Part shown: positions 28,152-43,400 of the stretch, in pieces | Numbering within the stretch: position 1 is the stretch's first letter | Layout: each line of letters begins with the position of its first letter | NCBI GenBank assembly: GCA_013365365.1 | Contig: JABVXU010000087.1 | Span: 62,001-126,000 of the forward strand | DNA from: Cruorifilaria tuberocauda | Taxonomy: Eukaryota; Nematoda; Chromadorea; Rhabditida; Onchocercidae | Length of the DNA: 64,000 bases | Direction of reading: 5' to 3' | Translations under genes and position numbers: made by a program | Notes under the pieces: generated by a model | What the model saw: only the letters and a program-made list of their open reading frames with translations | Database searches by the model: none | Told to the model about the DNA's origin: nothing

Positions 28152-30176
28152 TAATTTTTATTTGCACAGAAACTTTTGTGAAGCAACACCTACCAATATC
28201 TTTTTCAACTATGCAGCCAAAATCTCCTCTTTTATTAAATGCTTTACAGAATTTCCAATAAATAACTCTCTGAAAATTTCATGACAAACATAATTATTAT
28301 TTTAAAATGTATATTACAGCTAAGAAGAAGTATCGAAAACCATAATTTCAAGGGACTAGTCTCTACAAAGAATACTTACATTTAACCACTTAATTCAATA
28401 ATATCAAAAACTGAAATTTCCAAGTAATTGAAAAACTTGCCCTCCATAAATAGTAGCATGCAATATGCCCACTTCTACATGTTGTGTTATTAGGAAGAAC
28501 TACTTTATGGCCCACCCTCCTTTTAATTGGTTAAAAACTTTAATAGATTAATTATAACCAGTGGGATAGCAGTAACCCTGCAATGAAAAATTGACACAGA
28601 GGAGTTAAAATTATTACCAGAAATTAAGTTATCAAATATTTCGATAAATAAGAGCATAAAATATCGTAGGTGATTAATCTTACCGCAGACGTGGAAATTT
28701 CTTAAACAAATAGTAACATGATAATGTAAAAATTATGTCATCATGGCAAAGACAAACATCAAATAGCATTCTTGAGATGATGCGGATTGATTTAACCGAC
28801 ATATATCAATTTTTGCTCCAACTTGAAATAGATTATCAGAAAAAATTAAAAACAAACACAGCCAATTGACAAAGCCAAAGCAACAGTCCGCAATTTTCTT
28901 TTTACAGAAAGAGTAGCGTTAAATTTACATATGGAATCAAGAAGGAAAACTCGCTTAAATGTTTAGAGCACCGCTCTTGCTTCAAGCAATGGTATATTTT
29001 CGTTAATAGAGGCAAGGGTTTCCATGGGAATATATCTTATTCATTTTCTTTAAAAGATACTAGAAGAGATTTTTCTCGAAAAACAGTTTAACTAATTTAT
29101 TAAAGGATTCAAATTTCTTTGAAATTCAAAAAATTTTACTATTTCAAGAAAATTTAGAGCATAATGAAAAAAGGAGTAAACAAAAATAAATAAAAAAATT
29201 AGTGTCACATTATATCAGTATTTTTGCTCCATTATACAAAACCTTTTGGAAAAAACAAATGGTCTCCAGAAGCGACTAAACATATTACATTCCGCTATTA
29301 TTAGATATGAAATGCATCAAATTTCCGACAGGATTTTATCGAAGATTAACTGCTTAAAAATGAACAATAAAAAATAATGCGTTCTACAATTAACATCTAA
29401 AAAATATCGTAAATGGAAGAGATAAGTGGAACCGGCAATAATTATAAATTATGTGGTGCCTAACATACCAATCAGTATCTGAAAGACAGCAAAACAATTA
29501 CAACGATGATGGCTTCTACTGATTTCACATCATCTCTTATTCCATCATCTATTGTAAAGATTTTTCTAAATCATTTCGATTATCACTGCCTGATGGTACA
29601 AGAATCGCATAAATTCAGAAGCTTTCCAAATTACCTTTACCTACAAAAGAATTATAAACAAAATCGAACCAAAGAAGAAGAGTTTCTGCCATCTTTATAT
29701 GATACTTCTAAATGAATGAACAAATATTAATGATGGCAAGAGTAACCAATTTATATATTAATCAATATTTCTGCTACAAGGTGATCCTCATAATAAACAA
29801 AAATACAAATCAAATGCACTAAATACTTATGCAAGAAAAGTGGTTCGTCATAGTAGAAACTAGGAACTTTTCCTTGGTGAAATGTAAATTATGAGTTCGC
29901 AGACAATACTGATAATGTCATGTACTTCATAGCTTACTACATTTCATTTTTTACTGCTCCTTTAGTTTTTTAGAGGAATACACATAGTCTATGTTCATCA
30001 CTTCTACACTTCTCGGCATCTTCTGGTTTTCTACCAAATGTTTAATTGACTTTGAGTTTTGAAGTATATTTCATATACTCTTTGGGACGAAGAATTTTTG
30101 CTTTTCGCTACTGCAGAAATTTATGAACAATATCGATTTAGAAATTAAAAAGCAAAAATAATTTCAAACGAGAGAA
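28152..30176. other. Intergenic, no supported gene
   Basis: About 2 kb upstream of HIRA and downstream of the TUT gene. An isolated plus-strand 69-codon frame at 29506-29715 has no recognisable domain and no clear splice context, so it is not called. The region should include the HIRA promoter. Confidence 0.45.
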
Positions 30177-33100
30177 TTACTTATTATGCTTTCTATCTTT
30201 CATTTCCAGAGGACAATCCATTACAAAATGTCCAATTTGTCGACATCGGTGGCAACAATTGCGATCCAATGGAGGACCATCGCCCAAACGGCAGTTTGAA
30301 AGCACCGAAGACTGAAAGAATGAAAACTTGAATTTGAATCAAACGAAGTCGCTAGATTAATTATATTCCTTGACATATCATAATAAAGGAATAAAAAGGA
30401 ATTAGTAAGACAATATATTAAAGGAAGAACTGGTCAAAAAGAACGAAACTTACCGCATAAAGCATGAATGAATTGTGATTTAGATTACATTTTGGAACGG
30501 ATACGGTACTAAATTTCTCCCAACTGTGTATAAATGACTTTTGTATGTATGCCATTGCTGAAGGCAAATCCGATCAAATTTCAAATTTTTCATATTTATT
30601 CCTCAATTTCAAAGTTAACTAAAAATTAATCAAAAGTTATTTATATTAAACCCTCAAAATAATAAGAAAATAAGGTAAAAATTTTTTAAACCAAATAGTT
30701 TGAATCAAATATCTCTATTTGATTTTTAAAGGTTCTGCAGATAACCACCTCATAAAATAATTTATTTAAATTAATCTCACCAGACAAGCACTATCACATT
30801 ATAGTGGAAGTTCATTACATTTCATTCACTCCTGATTCTGCTTATGACAGACCATTTTAACACTTATAAATAATATAATCCATTCAAATTTTCCTTACTT
30901 TTGGAATGAACACCTGAGGAAAGATTATGAGTTAGGTCAAATGGATCTTCAATGGCAATCGGTCTGGACTGCCAGCCTTTGTCCAACTTCATTAACGGTC
31001 GAGTTTGTCGAATTTGTACAACTTCTTGTACAAAATCAAATTTTGTTCCAAAATAATCTAAAAAACCCATCCACAATTCCCCAACAGTTGATCGGTTACA
31101 AGCTGTCCATTTCTAAAGCAAATTCATAATTTACAAATAACAGATAATTATAATAATACAGATAATAAAAAAGCGACATACTTCGAAAAAAAAGACTTAA
31201 AATGATCATGATCATGACGAAAGATGTAAATGAAGAAAAATGAACATAATAAAAAAAAAGCGAAAGGGATAAAAAAATGAGTATATAATGGAAGAAGGGA
31301 AGGAAAGGCAAAGAAAGACAAAATAAAATATGAAGACTGACCAAATTTTCAAAACTACAAAAGTACACATCGCAGTCATCAATTATTATGGGTTCTCTAT
31401 ATTTTCCAGGCGGTGTTATCTGAAGAAATTCATAAATACACATTAAATGATGAATTATTAGAAAATTTTTATACACGATGTTACTAAAAAAGAAAATTAA
31501 GTATTCTTTGCGCGGGAGAAAATAAAGAAAAGTAAAATATTGAAAATAATGTACAGAAAAACAAACTTCTTGGAGAAATGGAGCAACTGGTGGATTTGTT
31601 CGTTGAAGATAGTGAATAAGCATGATGATATATGAATATGATGACAGACTTCCCTTCGACGCATTCCCAATTTCGCAACTTTTAGCCCACATTTTAGTCA
31701 TTATTCCTAACTTGTGGATTCGCACATCGAGCTTACTGTATGTCCAGAGCAAACGCGTATTCTCTAACGCTAGCACATTATACAATGACACACTGAAAAA
31801 TCATTGAAATTTAAAACGAACTGACATATTCTGCAAATAAAATACTCGAGAATATTTCAAGAAGTCAAAAGTTATGTAAAAATTTCTAATAATCGTAATA
31901 TAACTACTCAGTCTAATTGTAAAGCAGGCTCGGTAATTATACTACAGTTATGTTTTGCCTAAATGATCAAATAAAAAATGAGGCACAAAATACTTACTCC
32001 GCTTCAAGATTATTACGACAACGAAACTTCACGATTGGTACTTTGGCATGAGGAATTTCGGAGACGAATGTAACTCCAGGCATTTTACGAACTACTTCAG
32101 CAACTTTACATATAACTTCTGTCGAATCGATATCCTATAAAAATACTCCATATCTAATATAAAATCGTGAAATTTGCAAAATTTATCATCTGAAATATGG
32201 AAATTATCAATATTACTGAATTCTATACATTTCGGTTGAAAAATCAATAAAAGATCAGATTTATATAAAATTATTCCAAAATTACTTCAGGCTGCACTCT
32301 TGATCCGAATCGAAGACAAATATCAGCATCTGAACCTAAAAGACCGAATCCATTTCCAGCTGAACCGAACAATGAAAGATGACAATCAGGACGATAAAAA
32401 CGACGAAGACAACCTTCAAGTTCGTAACATAGTGCTGACATACTGTCCACATAGTAGGGTCTTATACGCATTGTATCTGAAAAATATATTTGTTGAGAAT
32501 CATTCTTCAATTTGCTAACATTTATTTCGTAAACATCTCATGTTCTTCTCCACGAAGGTCTCAATTTATTTAGTTTCTTCTTGCAATATTTCTTCATTTC
32601 TAATTTTTATTTCGAAATCATTTCTTCTTTTTTTTTTGACTTCAGCACAGTTTTTCTTTGTAAAATCTGAAATTTGAATTTAGGCACTGACAGTTAAATC
32701 TCTTTACAACCTTCTTTATCTGGGATTTATCCTATATTAGAAACAAGGATAAATAAAGAAAACTGCAAAATTTTAGCAACAGTGTAACTGTTTTCTCAGA
32801 TGATAGCATTAGAAAAAAGATTCTTAAATTCTGAATACATGAATCGACGGATGCAGCTTCATCAATACATTTATTTCTATAAAAATACTTGAAAACTTCG
32901 TTCAAATTTTTAAACTTTCGCTCAAGATGAATTACTGAAAATATGGGAGATGACAAGCTCAATTATTTCTTTTTGTTCATTAGTTAATGGTGGGAAATCC
33001 TTTGGTTTCGGAACTATAAGTTCAGGACAATTCACTCGCAAATGACCAACTGCACCACAACATGTGCACCGTTCCACTAGTTTCTGAAAAAGTATTCCCT

Positions 33101-36100
33101 ACAGCAGAAATTTGGTCTCAAATACTTTGTACTACAATTAGCACCGAATGAAAATAAGAATTATAAGAACATCATCTGTGCCACAATTGTAAATGTTTCA
33201 ACTTTTAAGTTATTTTCGCGGGATTTCTAATTGACTTCAATTTTAAATTCTTCTAAGTACAATTAGTTTTGTATTTTATAAATTTCTTTAATGTACCAAT
33301 TTAAATTAACATACCAATCCGCCATTAAAGTAGTGCAAAGCCCACGAATAATTATATTCACTATCGCTTAAAGCCAACCATAACTTGCGAATAGAGATTT
33401 CGTCATAATCATAGAATTTGATTTTCAAAATCGAAGCACTTGCAAGCTTAGGTTCGCTCAATTCCTCTTTTTCCTGAACTTGATATTGAAAATCCAACTG
33501 TTTATAGTTTAACAAAAATTAACACCACGAAAATTAGAATTCATTTGAAAAAACACTAAAAACATAAGTCATTACGAAAATCGTACGTCATATTCTTTGG
33601 TGATATATAGATTTTGAGCAACCGGCGATTTGAGCTGTTTCACTGGCTGAAATTATTGATACAAATAAAATATGACAAGTTATAAGAACAATAAAACTAA
33701 CCTGATTTACAAATAAGAGATATGAATCGAAAATAAGCTTGTTCTAAGAATGACGCCAATCACAGAATTTTGTGTTAGCATAAAAAATTTGACAATTTCA
33801 AATTTATTCATGGTAAAAATATTTCGGTGTTTCAAAAAAGTGAAACTAACTGAAGGAAATTCCGAGAAATGAATATTGTGTTGCTGGAGGGTTGGCGCCA
33901 TATTATTATCATAGTATGCTTCATCAACATCATCCCTTTGCAGATCACTATGAGACATATTCAATGTGAGGCGTGATGGAGCGCAATCGGAAACTAACAC
34001 TTTCAAATCTTGATATTTCCCAGATGCCAATGAATTCTCATCATTCTCACCCTTAAAAAATTAGAAATAAAAATAATTTCTATCAAAACCTCCTCCTATG
34101 GGATGATTACTACAGTTCAATCTATATATATATATATATATATATATAAATTTCAAACTTATTTATATCTATATAAATAATTTTAGATTTTTTGCAATTA
34201 ATTAGCTTTTTCGGCTGAAGTAGTTGTCAACATTGCAAAGATGCTACTTCCAATCAATGCCAGATTAAAATTTATGAGAGAAAATTAAATGAGGAATAAA
34301 CAGATTAATAATATAAACAAGTCTTATTATTTGTAATTTCACTCCTTTAAAACTCCGTAAAGTAATTAAATTTATCTCAACCGCCAACTTTTCTTCCCAT
34401 CTGATTTCCTCCGTCGACTGATTTCTACTTTCGCTAATTGAAAAAGTAAAAAACACTAATACACTAATAAAGAATAAACGAATAATTAGAAAAATGAATG
34501 TAAAAAAATATTTTACAACTAACTATTTTCTGAACAAAAATTGTTGTTTCATCAGGTCTAAATTATCCCCCGAATGTAAAATCGCAACTTGAAATCTAAG
34601 AATTTATTAAAGTATCAATATAGCCAATCTAGAGCCAATTTATAGCACAACAATTATAGCTAGGTTTTAGAATAAAACTTTTTTCATCAATACAAAATTT
34701 TACTTATAATAATACTTCGGTAGTTGATGTATTACAATATTCAATCAAGAAAACTAAACTTCAGGAATTACTTTGTTTGTCCAGATCTGTGTCATGCTTT
34801 CTAATTCAGCTTCGATTAGTGAATTATTCTTTTCCTTACTCATATCCGTCTGCATGATTTGCGTCTCGCTCATTCCTGGACTTCTCATTTCTAAAAAATT
34901 GGAGTATGAAAATTCAAGAAAAAGAATATTAAGCTATGTCATAAGTCACAGTTTCTATCAATTTTATTTAAGAAAGAAACGAGCTATAAATTACCAATGT
35001 CATCCGAAGCACTTCTATTATTTTGCTGGTTATTAATTGATGTGGTTTCATCAATCCAGGAAACGTTTAACGTGGTTTTTTTCGACTTACGTCTTCGTTT
35101 CTACAATGATATTGGAATGAAAAAAGGATGAAAAATATAAAAATAAGAACTTATATACCATATGAAAAACATTTTGCACAATGGACGAAAAACCACCTTT
35201 TTCGTCTGTGTATCAACAGTCCCAGGAATTATAACAGAATACGGGATTAGCGAAGAAGCTACAGTGCGCGGTAAAGCAAAATAAAAATAAGTAGACAGAA
35301 AGCAACTCGAGAAATAACCATTAATACGCTGCTGCGGTTGCATTATGTGGTTTGGAGAAAATGGATCTAAAGAAAAAAAAACAGATAACAAAGCTATTCT
35401 TAAATTTCTTAGAAAAATACGATTATGGAAAATATTTTAGTCGATTTTTTCAACAATGGAATAATCCATTGTATAAGGCAAGGAAAAATGTGTTGAAAAA
35501 ATTAAGAAACTCAAAAAAAGGAATATTTTATAACTGAAATTTTATTGAATAAGCAAAGTAAAGCAACCTTCAATCGCAAGTCGTTTCTTGTTCCATCGTC
35601 GGTAGTCTTCTGATAAATATCGTTTTCTCCAACGTATTTGTATCAGCTCATCGATAGGATGCTCAATAGCGCAGTAGCGGAGTAAACCAATCCAAAGTTC
35701 GCCGAAATTCCATTCTTCGCTACCAGTATCAAAACTAGCATTCTAAAGAGATAATGCAAAAATAAACCTGTAAAAGTAGCATGTGAAAACATAAAAATAT
35801 GTAAAATTTTGCAAATTTTGAAAAAAAACATACTATCCTATTTACTTGATGCTCAAATTGGAGACTTTCACTGTCTAACAGCAATATTTCTTCTTCATTT
35901 AAGATCTGTAAAGATTCCATTTAATCGCGTAGTATAAAAGAGATTAAAATTTGTTCATCTCAATTATGAAACATTATTTAAGAATTTTGAAATTAAATTG
36001 GGTGTAGATCTTCTTTCTTAAATATTTTTTGCTAAATATCACTATTTTAAATTTTTAACAAAAATAAACAAAGCCTTTCAATAATGGTTCGCAAAAAAAA

Positions 36101-39100
36101 ACATAAAAATTTTCTGACTCATAAATATACCTCAAAGATGTAAGGGAGTAATTCCTTGCGTTGTAGATAATAAATTAAGATGATATCGAAAGCAAGTTTT
36201 GGCAAACCACCTAACTGTACATTGGTTAATGAACACAACTACAAAAATATTTGAAACTATACAAAAACCGAATTTACTTCCCTTTAATTTTATTCTTGAA
36301 AAAATGAAACGCGATCATTGCGAAAGTATTTGAAATCACGAAATTTTTAAGAATAAAATAAACGGTATCACCTACAGTAACAACAAAACCTATATCTACA
36401 AAACATTGGATGGTCTTGGCTATTTATATGCAATGTACTGAATAAAATTTATAGATTCTATCCTAGCATATTTTCTGAATAGTCCTAAAAATTTGTAATA
36501 TGGAAAAAAGACAATAAAATTTATCTATACTTCAGCCCACGAACGAAAGACCGTAGCGAGAATTCTAAATTGTGAACAAATTGCACAGTACAAATTAATA
36601 AGCTGAGTAGCACGTTGCTGCCGAACGCAATTTGTAGCAATAACAACTGCAACGGAATTCACAATACAGTGGATCGAAGGATCTGGACGTTGGAAATCGG
36701 AAGTTATAGACTGGACAATAAAATCTTTTTCTGAAAGGTAAGAATTCTTTCAATTTCTAATTGACTTTTAATTCAGTGCTTTTAATTCAAGATATCAGAC
36801 GCATGACTTTAAAGTTACAAGAGCATGAAAAGATAGAGAAAAAATACCTATTGCTACACCACTTAGAACTTTGGTGACCTGTGAGAGTGCGTGACCAAGT
36901 GAATATTCCTGTGGAAAATTCAATGCTAAATTCAAATTGCTATGTGGAGTAGCTAGCCTTGTAAGATATGAACCGTACACCATTATCGAAAAATCTGCAT
37001 GTTTGGAAAATGATAAAATGTCTTAATATAAGGTTTAATATGAAACATTTTAATTCAAAATTTAATATATTTTAATATTGGTATAAGAAATTCGAATTCT
37101 TAGAATCCCAATAAAACCAGAGAAACCTTAAGCATGAAAAATTAAATATCATGTGTTGCCTTCAATTATCTAAAGTTTAAAATCTAACGAAAGCTTATAA
37201 ACGTCTTATTCTAGCAAGATTTGCCAATACATACATGAGTACAAGTTTAATTGATAGTGATAATTTCAAACGGGATATAAATTAATATTCCACTACAAAT
37301 TAGAAAAAGCACACTTTCGCTGGCTTCGTTTTGCAAAAAATGTGATAATAAATTCGCAATTTGTGATCCGACTTCATATTGCACATCCTTAAGCTTTGTG
37401 AAAACATACAGTTCTTGAATAATCTGGTTTATTTTGAAAATTTGCTCTCTGGTCGGTTCTGGTAAACATTCCAATCTCTTTAGCAACTCTTCCTTCTACA
37501 AATGTATTTTATTAAGTCAAAGGACTACAGATCAGATAATTACAGCATATATATGTAGAAAAAAACGGGCCATAAAAATCTAAGGTAATGTAAACATGGA
37601 GATCTTATTTTTACGAAATTTTTCGAGCTTAAAAAATCTTTAGAAGAACTCAATTGTTTAGAAAATTTCTTTAATATTAGCTAGTGCTGACCTCCCTGTT
37701 GTCAATGTGTTCTCGTGATAAAAAATGTGTTACTGCTTGAGAAACTGAGCAGATGTGATATTGGCATAATCCACAATAGTAGATAGCACGCGGGAAACGT
37801 GAAGATCTCTTCTTTAGCGGATAAATGCACTGCTGCTCCAGATAAGGCAAAGAGTATTTACTTACAGAATAGGGTAGCTTTTTCCCTAAAGTAAAACATT
37901 TCATCGAGTTGGATGCATTATTTTTAAAGTAATACCAAATATTAAGGTAATTTTAATGAAAAACTAAATTCCAAATAAGTTTCACATTCACCAGGATAAA
38001 ATGAGAGACGAGATATACGTTCCAGCTCTTCAGCTAAATCAATAAGAGCTTGGCGCATTACTTCAACAGATGTATTTTCGTGTAATACAGCTGTCGCACA
38101 TATCTTGTATCCACCTCGAGCTACCTGTTTGGGATCTTCGGATGGACCGCAGCATTCAAACAAGATAACGTGGATGAAATCTTTCCCTTCTGGCTTATCA
38201 ATTTTGAGCTGAAATTTGATGAAAAATTGAACGCAAAAGTATCTGACATAATCAAGAATGCAATAATGAAACGAAGTACTAAGAAATCAAAAATTTACCT
38301 CCACTTCACCGTTTTGAACAAATTTATGCGTACCAGGCACCAAATTAAATTCGTTAAAAAAATCTTTCCGGATCGAAAGCGGACCGTCCCTCGGTGGTAC
38401 CTAAATTAAATTAAGTTCATTTTGGGATGAAAAATCAATAACAGAATGAAAAAAATGCAGAATCTAAAGCTACCGTAAAAAGACAACCAAAATCCAGCAG
38501 TAAAATTAAAAAATAAGCCTTGGTTGCTGAGTGTTCCCTTTCTTTGCAGACGTTTCTCTCCACTTTCATTTGCTTCTTGTTTTTTGCTATTATGCTACTG
38601 TCGGCAACTTTAATGAGCTTTACGCTTTCAATCAATTCAGCAAGCTGTTCTGTTGTTCCATTCGATCCATTGCCATCACCTATTTTATTCGCATTATCTA
38701 GATGTTTTCTCTTTTCTAATTCTTCAAAGGAACTTGGACATTTTGGAACTTGGTTTTCAACCAACGGCGATGTTTGTAACTGTTTATTGAAATCATTATC
38801 CTGAAATTAAAGAAACGGTCTTGCAAACTTTATTACTACTTAATTAAAAGCTTATATATATTATGAATTTTGCAGAGCTTATGTACCCGAAAGTCATCAA
38901 TATTTTACTTACCTGTTCGAGAAAAGCGAACCTAGCACCAAACTCTAGATTTCCATTTCCTTCTTCGTCACTTAATGATATTACATCTGGTTCACTACTG
39001 CTTGCAACAACATTTGAATATTCCTGAGTGTTTGCATCAGACACTACCAAATGAAACTGAAAATTATCTACTTTTGATAAGCATTCTTGTCTGCAAATGT

Positions 39101-40055
39101 TACAATAAAATAAAAAACTGCAAGCATTGTGCGAATACAATAGTATGTTACAATGAGAACTGAAATAAACAGTGTGGAACATATTAGTATTTCGAAAAAC
39201 TTATGAACCGAAAAATCTTTCAGCTTGTTTCTTTTCCTGCTGCGTTTTTTACGATTAGAACCGATGTATGGATGCCCCCAAAAATCATGAACTTCTGAAT
39301 TGATTGCGGACGATGCATCATCGACTTTCCAATTCAAATTACTGTTAACCTATATATACGTATTATCAGAACATGAAAAAGCTTTTCTAGCGATAAAAAT
39401 CTTTCAACAAAAAAGATGCCTCTCGAGCATTTGACTATGAACATAGTATAAAGTTTACCTGAATTGCAGACCGCCCTGCCATATGTCCAGAAACAACTTG
39501 AGATAGGGTAGAGTTTTCAGCTGCAATTAGAGATGTGTTAAGCGTACCATTTATTGTAGGAAAATGCGATGTTCGTTCTCTCCGAGGAGTTGCCCTTCGT
39601 TTATTGATCTTCCTTGAGATTTTCTGATTTACCTGAAGTAATGGGATAAAGCATAATAAACAATTAGAAATGAATATACACAAAAAAACAACAGTAAAAC
39701 TAGGACAAGTAGTTTATTTCAATGAATATAATAAACTTTATCGTTGTCCTTAATTCTTAACACAACTTCCACCAATAATCAATTGAGCATTCTTTTCATT
39801 TAGTAATATCCAATTACCACTGGAGTGCGAGAATTACACTTCCATTTAAACTTGAAATTGAGTTTTCGGAATTTTACGAGTGAATGATAACATTATGCAT
39901 AGTAATTTAATTCCAACAATTATATCAATGATTACTGTTCGTGTAGGTTGTGAAATAGGGAATGCATCGTTGATTTCTTTCTTTCTCCTCCTCCTTGTCC
40001 GACCTGTAGTCGTGTTTTTCGAATTGGCGAGACTTCTTACTGTTGCAGATTCCAT
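30177..40055 (-). CDS. TUT4/TUT7-type terminal uridylyltransferase
   Basis: Adds uridines to RNA 3' ends (small-RNA precursors, mRNA tails); cytoplasmic. Over 25 exons, first 40055-39936, last ending at 30177. Domain order matches TUT4/7: basic N-terminal region; C2H2 finger YYCGLCQYHICSVSQAVTHF...H (about 37780-37720); nucleotidyltransferase fold (exon 36994-36848) with YGSYLTRLATPHSNLNLAL; PAP core GGLPKLAFDIILIYYLQR and PAP-associated GELWIGLLRY through AIEDPF; zinc knuckle CTCCGAVGHLRVNC (about 33060); catalytic domain LFGSAGNGFGLLGSDADICL (about 32390-32310) with a third Asp in LEADVSLYN at the 32000/31800 junction; second PAP-associated GELWMGFLDYF to IEDPFDLTHNL; final knuckle CHRCRQIGHFVMDC close to the stop. 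The first nucleotidyltransferase has Asn in place of the DxD pair, so only the second half should be active. Linker exons between 35200 and 33100 are approximate. Confidence 0.9.
34121..34148. repeat. (TA)n microsatellite in a TUT intron
   Basis: An uninterrupted run of about 13 TA dinucleotides. Likely polymorphic, with no coding role. Confidence 0.9.
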
Positions 40056-40403
40056 ATTTCAGTAATCGAATGATACCTAACGCTCTATATATAAATAAAC
40101 CTCTTGCCAAAAAAAGCTTTAGCTTCAATTATTATCTCATCTAATGCCATCAGAAACAATGCGGTTACCTAATGCAAAATCTTATCCTAGTTAGAATTTT
40201 TTGTTGATAAGTTCAAGGACTTATTACTTCTGTTTGATGAAGCTTGTTGCGATAAATGTAGATTTTTCTAAAAATTTGCTTGTAATTTTATGTAAAAATT
40301 GCAAAAGAAGTTCACATGTATAAAAGTATAAAGAGATGAGACAGTTCAAGCAGATTTATTATTACTTTCAGTTAAGATAAAGTAGGTTCTTGTGTACGGT
40401 GGG
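40056..40403. promoter_or_regulatory. Short divergent promoter region, TUT / SLC9C-like
   Basis: Only 348 bp separate the two start codons on opposite strands, so the promoters must be adjacent or shared. A TATA-like run (TATATATAAATA) lies at about 40086-40097. No other element was recognised. Confidence 0.5.
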
Positions 40404-43400
40404 ATGCTCAAATCCTTGCAAGTATTTTTGTTCCCATTTTTGGCTCTTGTCATCGGTCTTGTATTAGATGCTACAAATCGTCGCATTCGATTTCTTCGTA
40501 TACCAGATACTATTCTCATTTTTCTATTCGCACTTGGCACAAGGTTTTATTTTCAAATATCTGCCGAAATGTAATCTTACGGGTTGCCTCATTATACATA
40601 TGTTTGTAATAATGCCTGTAATTAGCATTTATTACTGTAGTACCTCACGTTTGTTTTAGTACCAGTTATTAATTAATCACGTCTTACTTTCTGTTTTTAA
40701 TTCTTCAACTGGTTTTGTTGAAAAAACTAAGATAGCAAGATGTATAATCATCACGAAACGAAATCTCAACTGCTCTGACTTTTGACATTACCTATAAGAG
40801 CGATAAGTTAAAGTTAATGAATTGAAATTTATTGAATAATTTTATTCAAATTACGCATACTTTACTTCCAGAAATAATGCAATGTTTCAGTTTTATTCTT
40901 CACTTATTCTTCCCACAAAATTTGATGGCACATATTGATGAAACGTATACGTGGAAAACCGTTGAACCAGGAATCGTTGTCGGAGTACGTTTATGATGTC
41001 AGCGATGATTAATGATTCAGTTTACTAAATTGTGCTTCACATGGGGATTCCTCTTTGGTTAAGCTATTTCGATCAGAATTTATTTTCATTCAGGTTCTTC
41101 TACCACTGCTTATTTTTGAATCTGCGGTGAAAAGTAATTCACATTTGTTCTTTCGAAAACAATGGCTACTATTCGCATTAACCGCTACTGTATATTCATT
41201 GACACTAATACTATACACCGCTTTAATACTACCATTTTTACGGATTATGGATAATTGGAATATATTCACGGTTAGTATGATTCCACTCAAATAATTTATT
41301 AGTTTAAATAAAAATTGAAATTTAATATCAGATCAGAAAGGTCCGTATAACATTTTTACGTTATTGATTACATGACGTAGTTTTGATCTGTCCCCTTCGT
41401 TTCTTATCGAGACCAATTTCTATGAATTTTTTTCCATTTACTGTAATAATCGATATATGTTTAACTTCACTGCATTGTTTTATAAGTTTTGGTTATGTTA
41501 CTTCTTTAAGCAAATTCTTTTAAAATAACGAAAATAGTTTTATTATTGATAGGGATAAAAATTGCATTATATGGCAATTTGTCTGCAAATAGCGACTCAT
41601 GCGTATTCTTTGGCGCAGACTGTCATTACTTTATTGATTCATTTTAACTAGCACTCATTACTTGAACATTGATGGGTTAATTTTTATATTTAGTTCTTTT
41701 ATTAAGTTTAGCCCATTTTACAATCTTTTTCCGCATATGCCATATCATTTGCAATGCGCATATAACTTAGCTATTATTTACAGCATTTTTCCCGCGGTTG
41801 AAAGAAATGGAGTAATTTATCTGAATAATGATAACTTAAGGTTATGCAGGTTATGCTGATGGGCTCAATTCTGGCTGCAACAGATCCCGTAGCAGTTGTT
41901 GCAATCTTGGAAGACATCGGTGCTCCTCAACGTATTAAAATATTGGTTGAAGGGGAATCATTGCTCAACGATGGCCTATCTATTTTTGTCTATCAAATTC
42001 TTCGAAATTTCGTTTTGGTAGTTACTTTTTTGTTTGCAATTTTCTATTCGGATTTACTGCTAGTTCTTGAAAATTATCACTTCAAGCTCTTTTTCAACTT
42101 CAGAAGGAAGTAAATTTGCCATCATATCCGTACACTTTTGTACATTATGCAGCGATGTGCGTGAGCTGTATCATAATATCACCATTATTGGGATATACTA
42201 GTGCTCATATTACTGTTATGATCATACGGCATGGTATTAGTGAAGAGAAAAGGATTCAGGTTTATACTCTTCTTCCATGTTGCTTTTCATCTATTTTAAC
42301 AATGAGAATAATTGCTTTGCTACTTCATCCTATCTACTGTTTTTATGAGATACCTTCTCGTTGAAGGTTTTGCTCGAAGTAAACTATATTTTTTCAAGAG
42401 ATCCATTTTTCTTTAAATAATTCTTGCTTAAAGTTTTTGCAGTTTCAGATGTTTTTGGTGATTTCGGTATATTTCGTATGGCAGTTAGGTGAAGTAACCA
42501 AAGGATCAGCCGCTGTGGCCACAGTATTTTACGGTATTACACTAAACTATCTTAGGTGATTCTTTTTTTGACCTGCAGTTTTATGATTCAGAAAAAATCA
42601 GTAGCGGGGTCTGATGAAGTTTTCTACAGTAAAAAAAAACTAGTTAGGAATATGAGCAAATTCTAACTGTTCATCAATTTTATATCACTTCAAAAAATTC
42701 TGATGAAACTTTTAAAAATCCTTTTTGTTATGTATTGTCCGATTTGTAGAGAAAGATTAAATCCAAGAAGTGTAGAATTAACATTGCAAATTTGGACAGC
42801 ATTCGGTTATTGGGCCAACTGCATCGTATTCATGTTCAGTGGTTATGCTATCGGTCTTCTGCTTTTCAATAATCCGGTTGAAGTGAATCGTTACATATCT
42901 TTTTTCTCTTTTACATTTTATAAGTAAAATTTCACCGACACGCCATGATTTCTTTTTACTATTCGTATTTGAGGTCTTCAAGTTTTTGAGTCATCGGATG
43001 GTGTAAGATAATAGACTGTATTTTGTTCATGAAGAAAGAAGTGTCAGGTCATGGAATATTTAGATCGATGTAATCTACCATCTAATTTCTGGCGTGCTGT
43101 TGTTTCCCATATCATTAGTGGCTCGCATGTTGGCGTTGATTGTATTTCGTGAAATATGGAATGCACTTGGCAGTTCTCACGTTGTCTATGATACTGATTA
43201 CGTCCTTTTGGCGTATGGCGGTCTAAAAGGAGCATTGGCACTTCTGCTGGTACATGAATTCACTGAAAGTGTTGAGTTTGATCCGTATGCCCGTCGAGTT
43301 GGCGAAAAAGTCATTCTTTATGCGAGTTCCGCTGTTTTCGTCTGTTTGGTGATTCAGGTTAGTTTTAAATTAAGCGTTTTTTTTAAACAATTGAGGAATA

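Noticed and set aside
29506..29715. Isolated plus-strand 69-codon frame
   Set aside because: No recognisable domain, no supporting acceptor, and length within chance expectation.
34773..35036. Plus-strand membrane-like frame
   Set aside because: Antisense to TUT linker exons and introns; hydrophobicity arises from A+T-rich composition.
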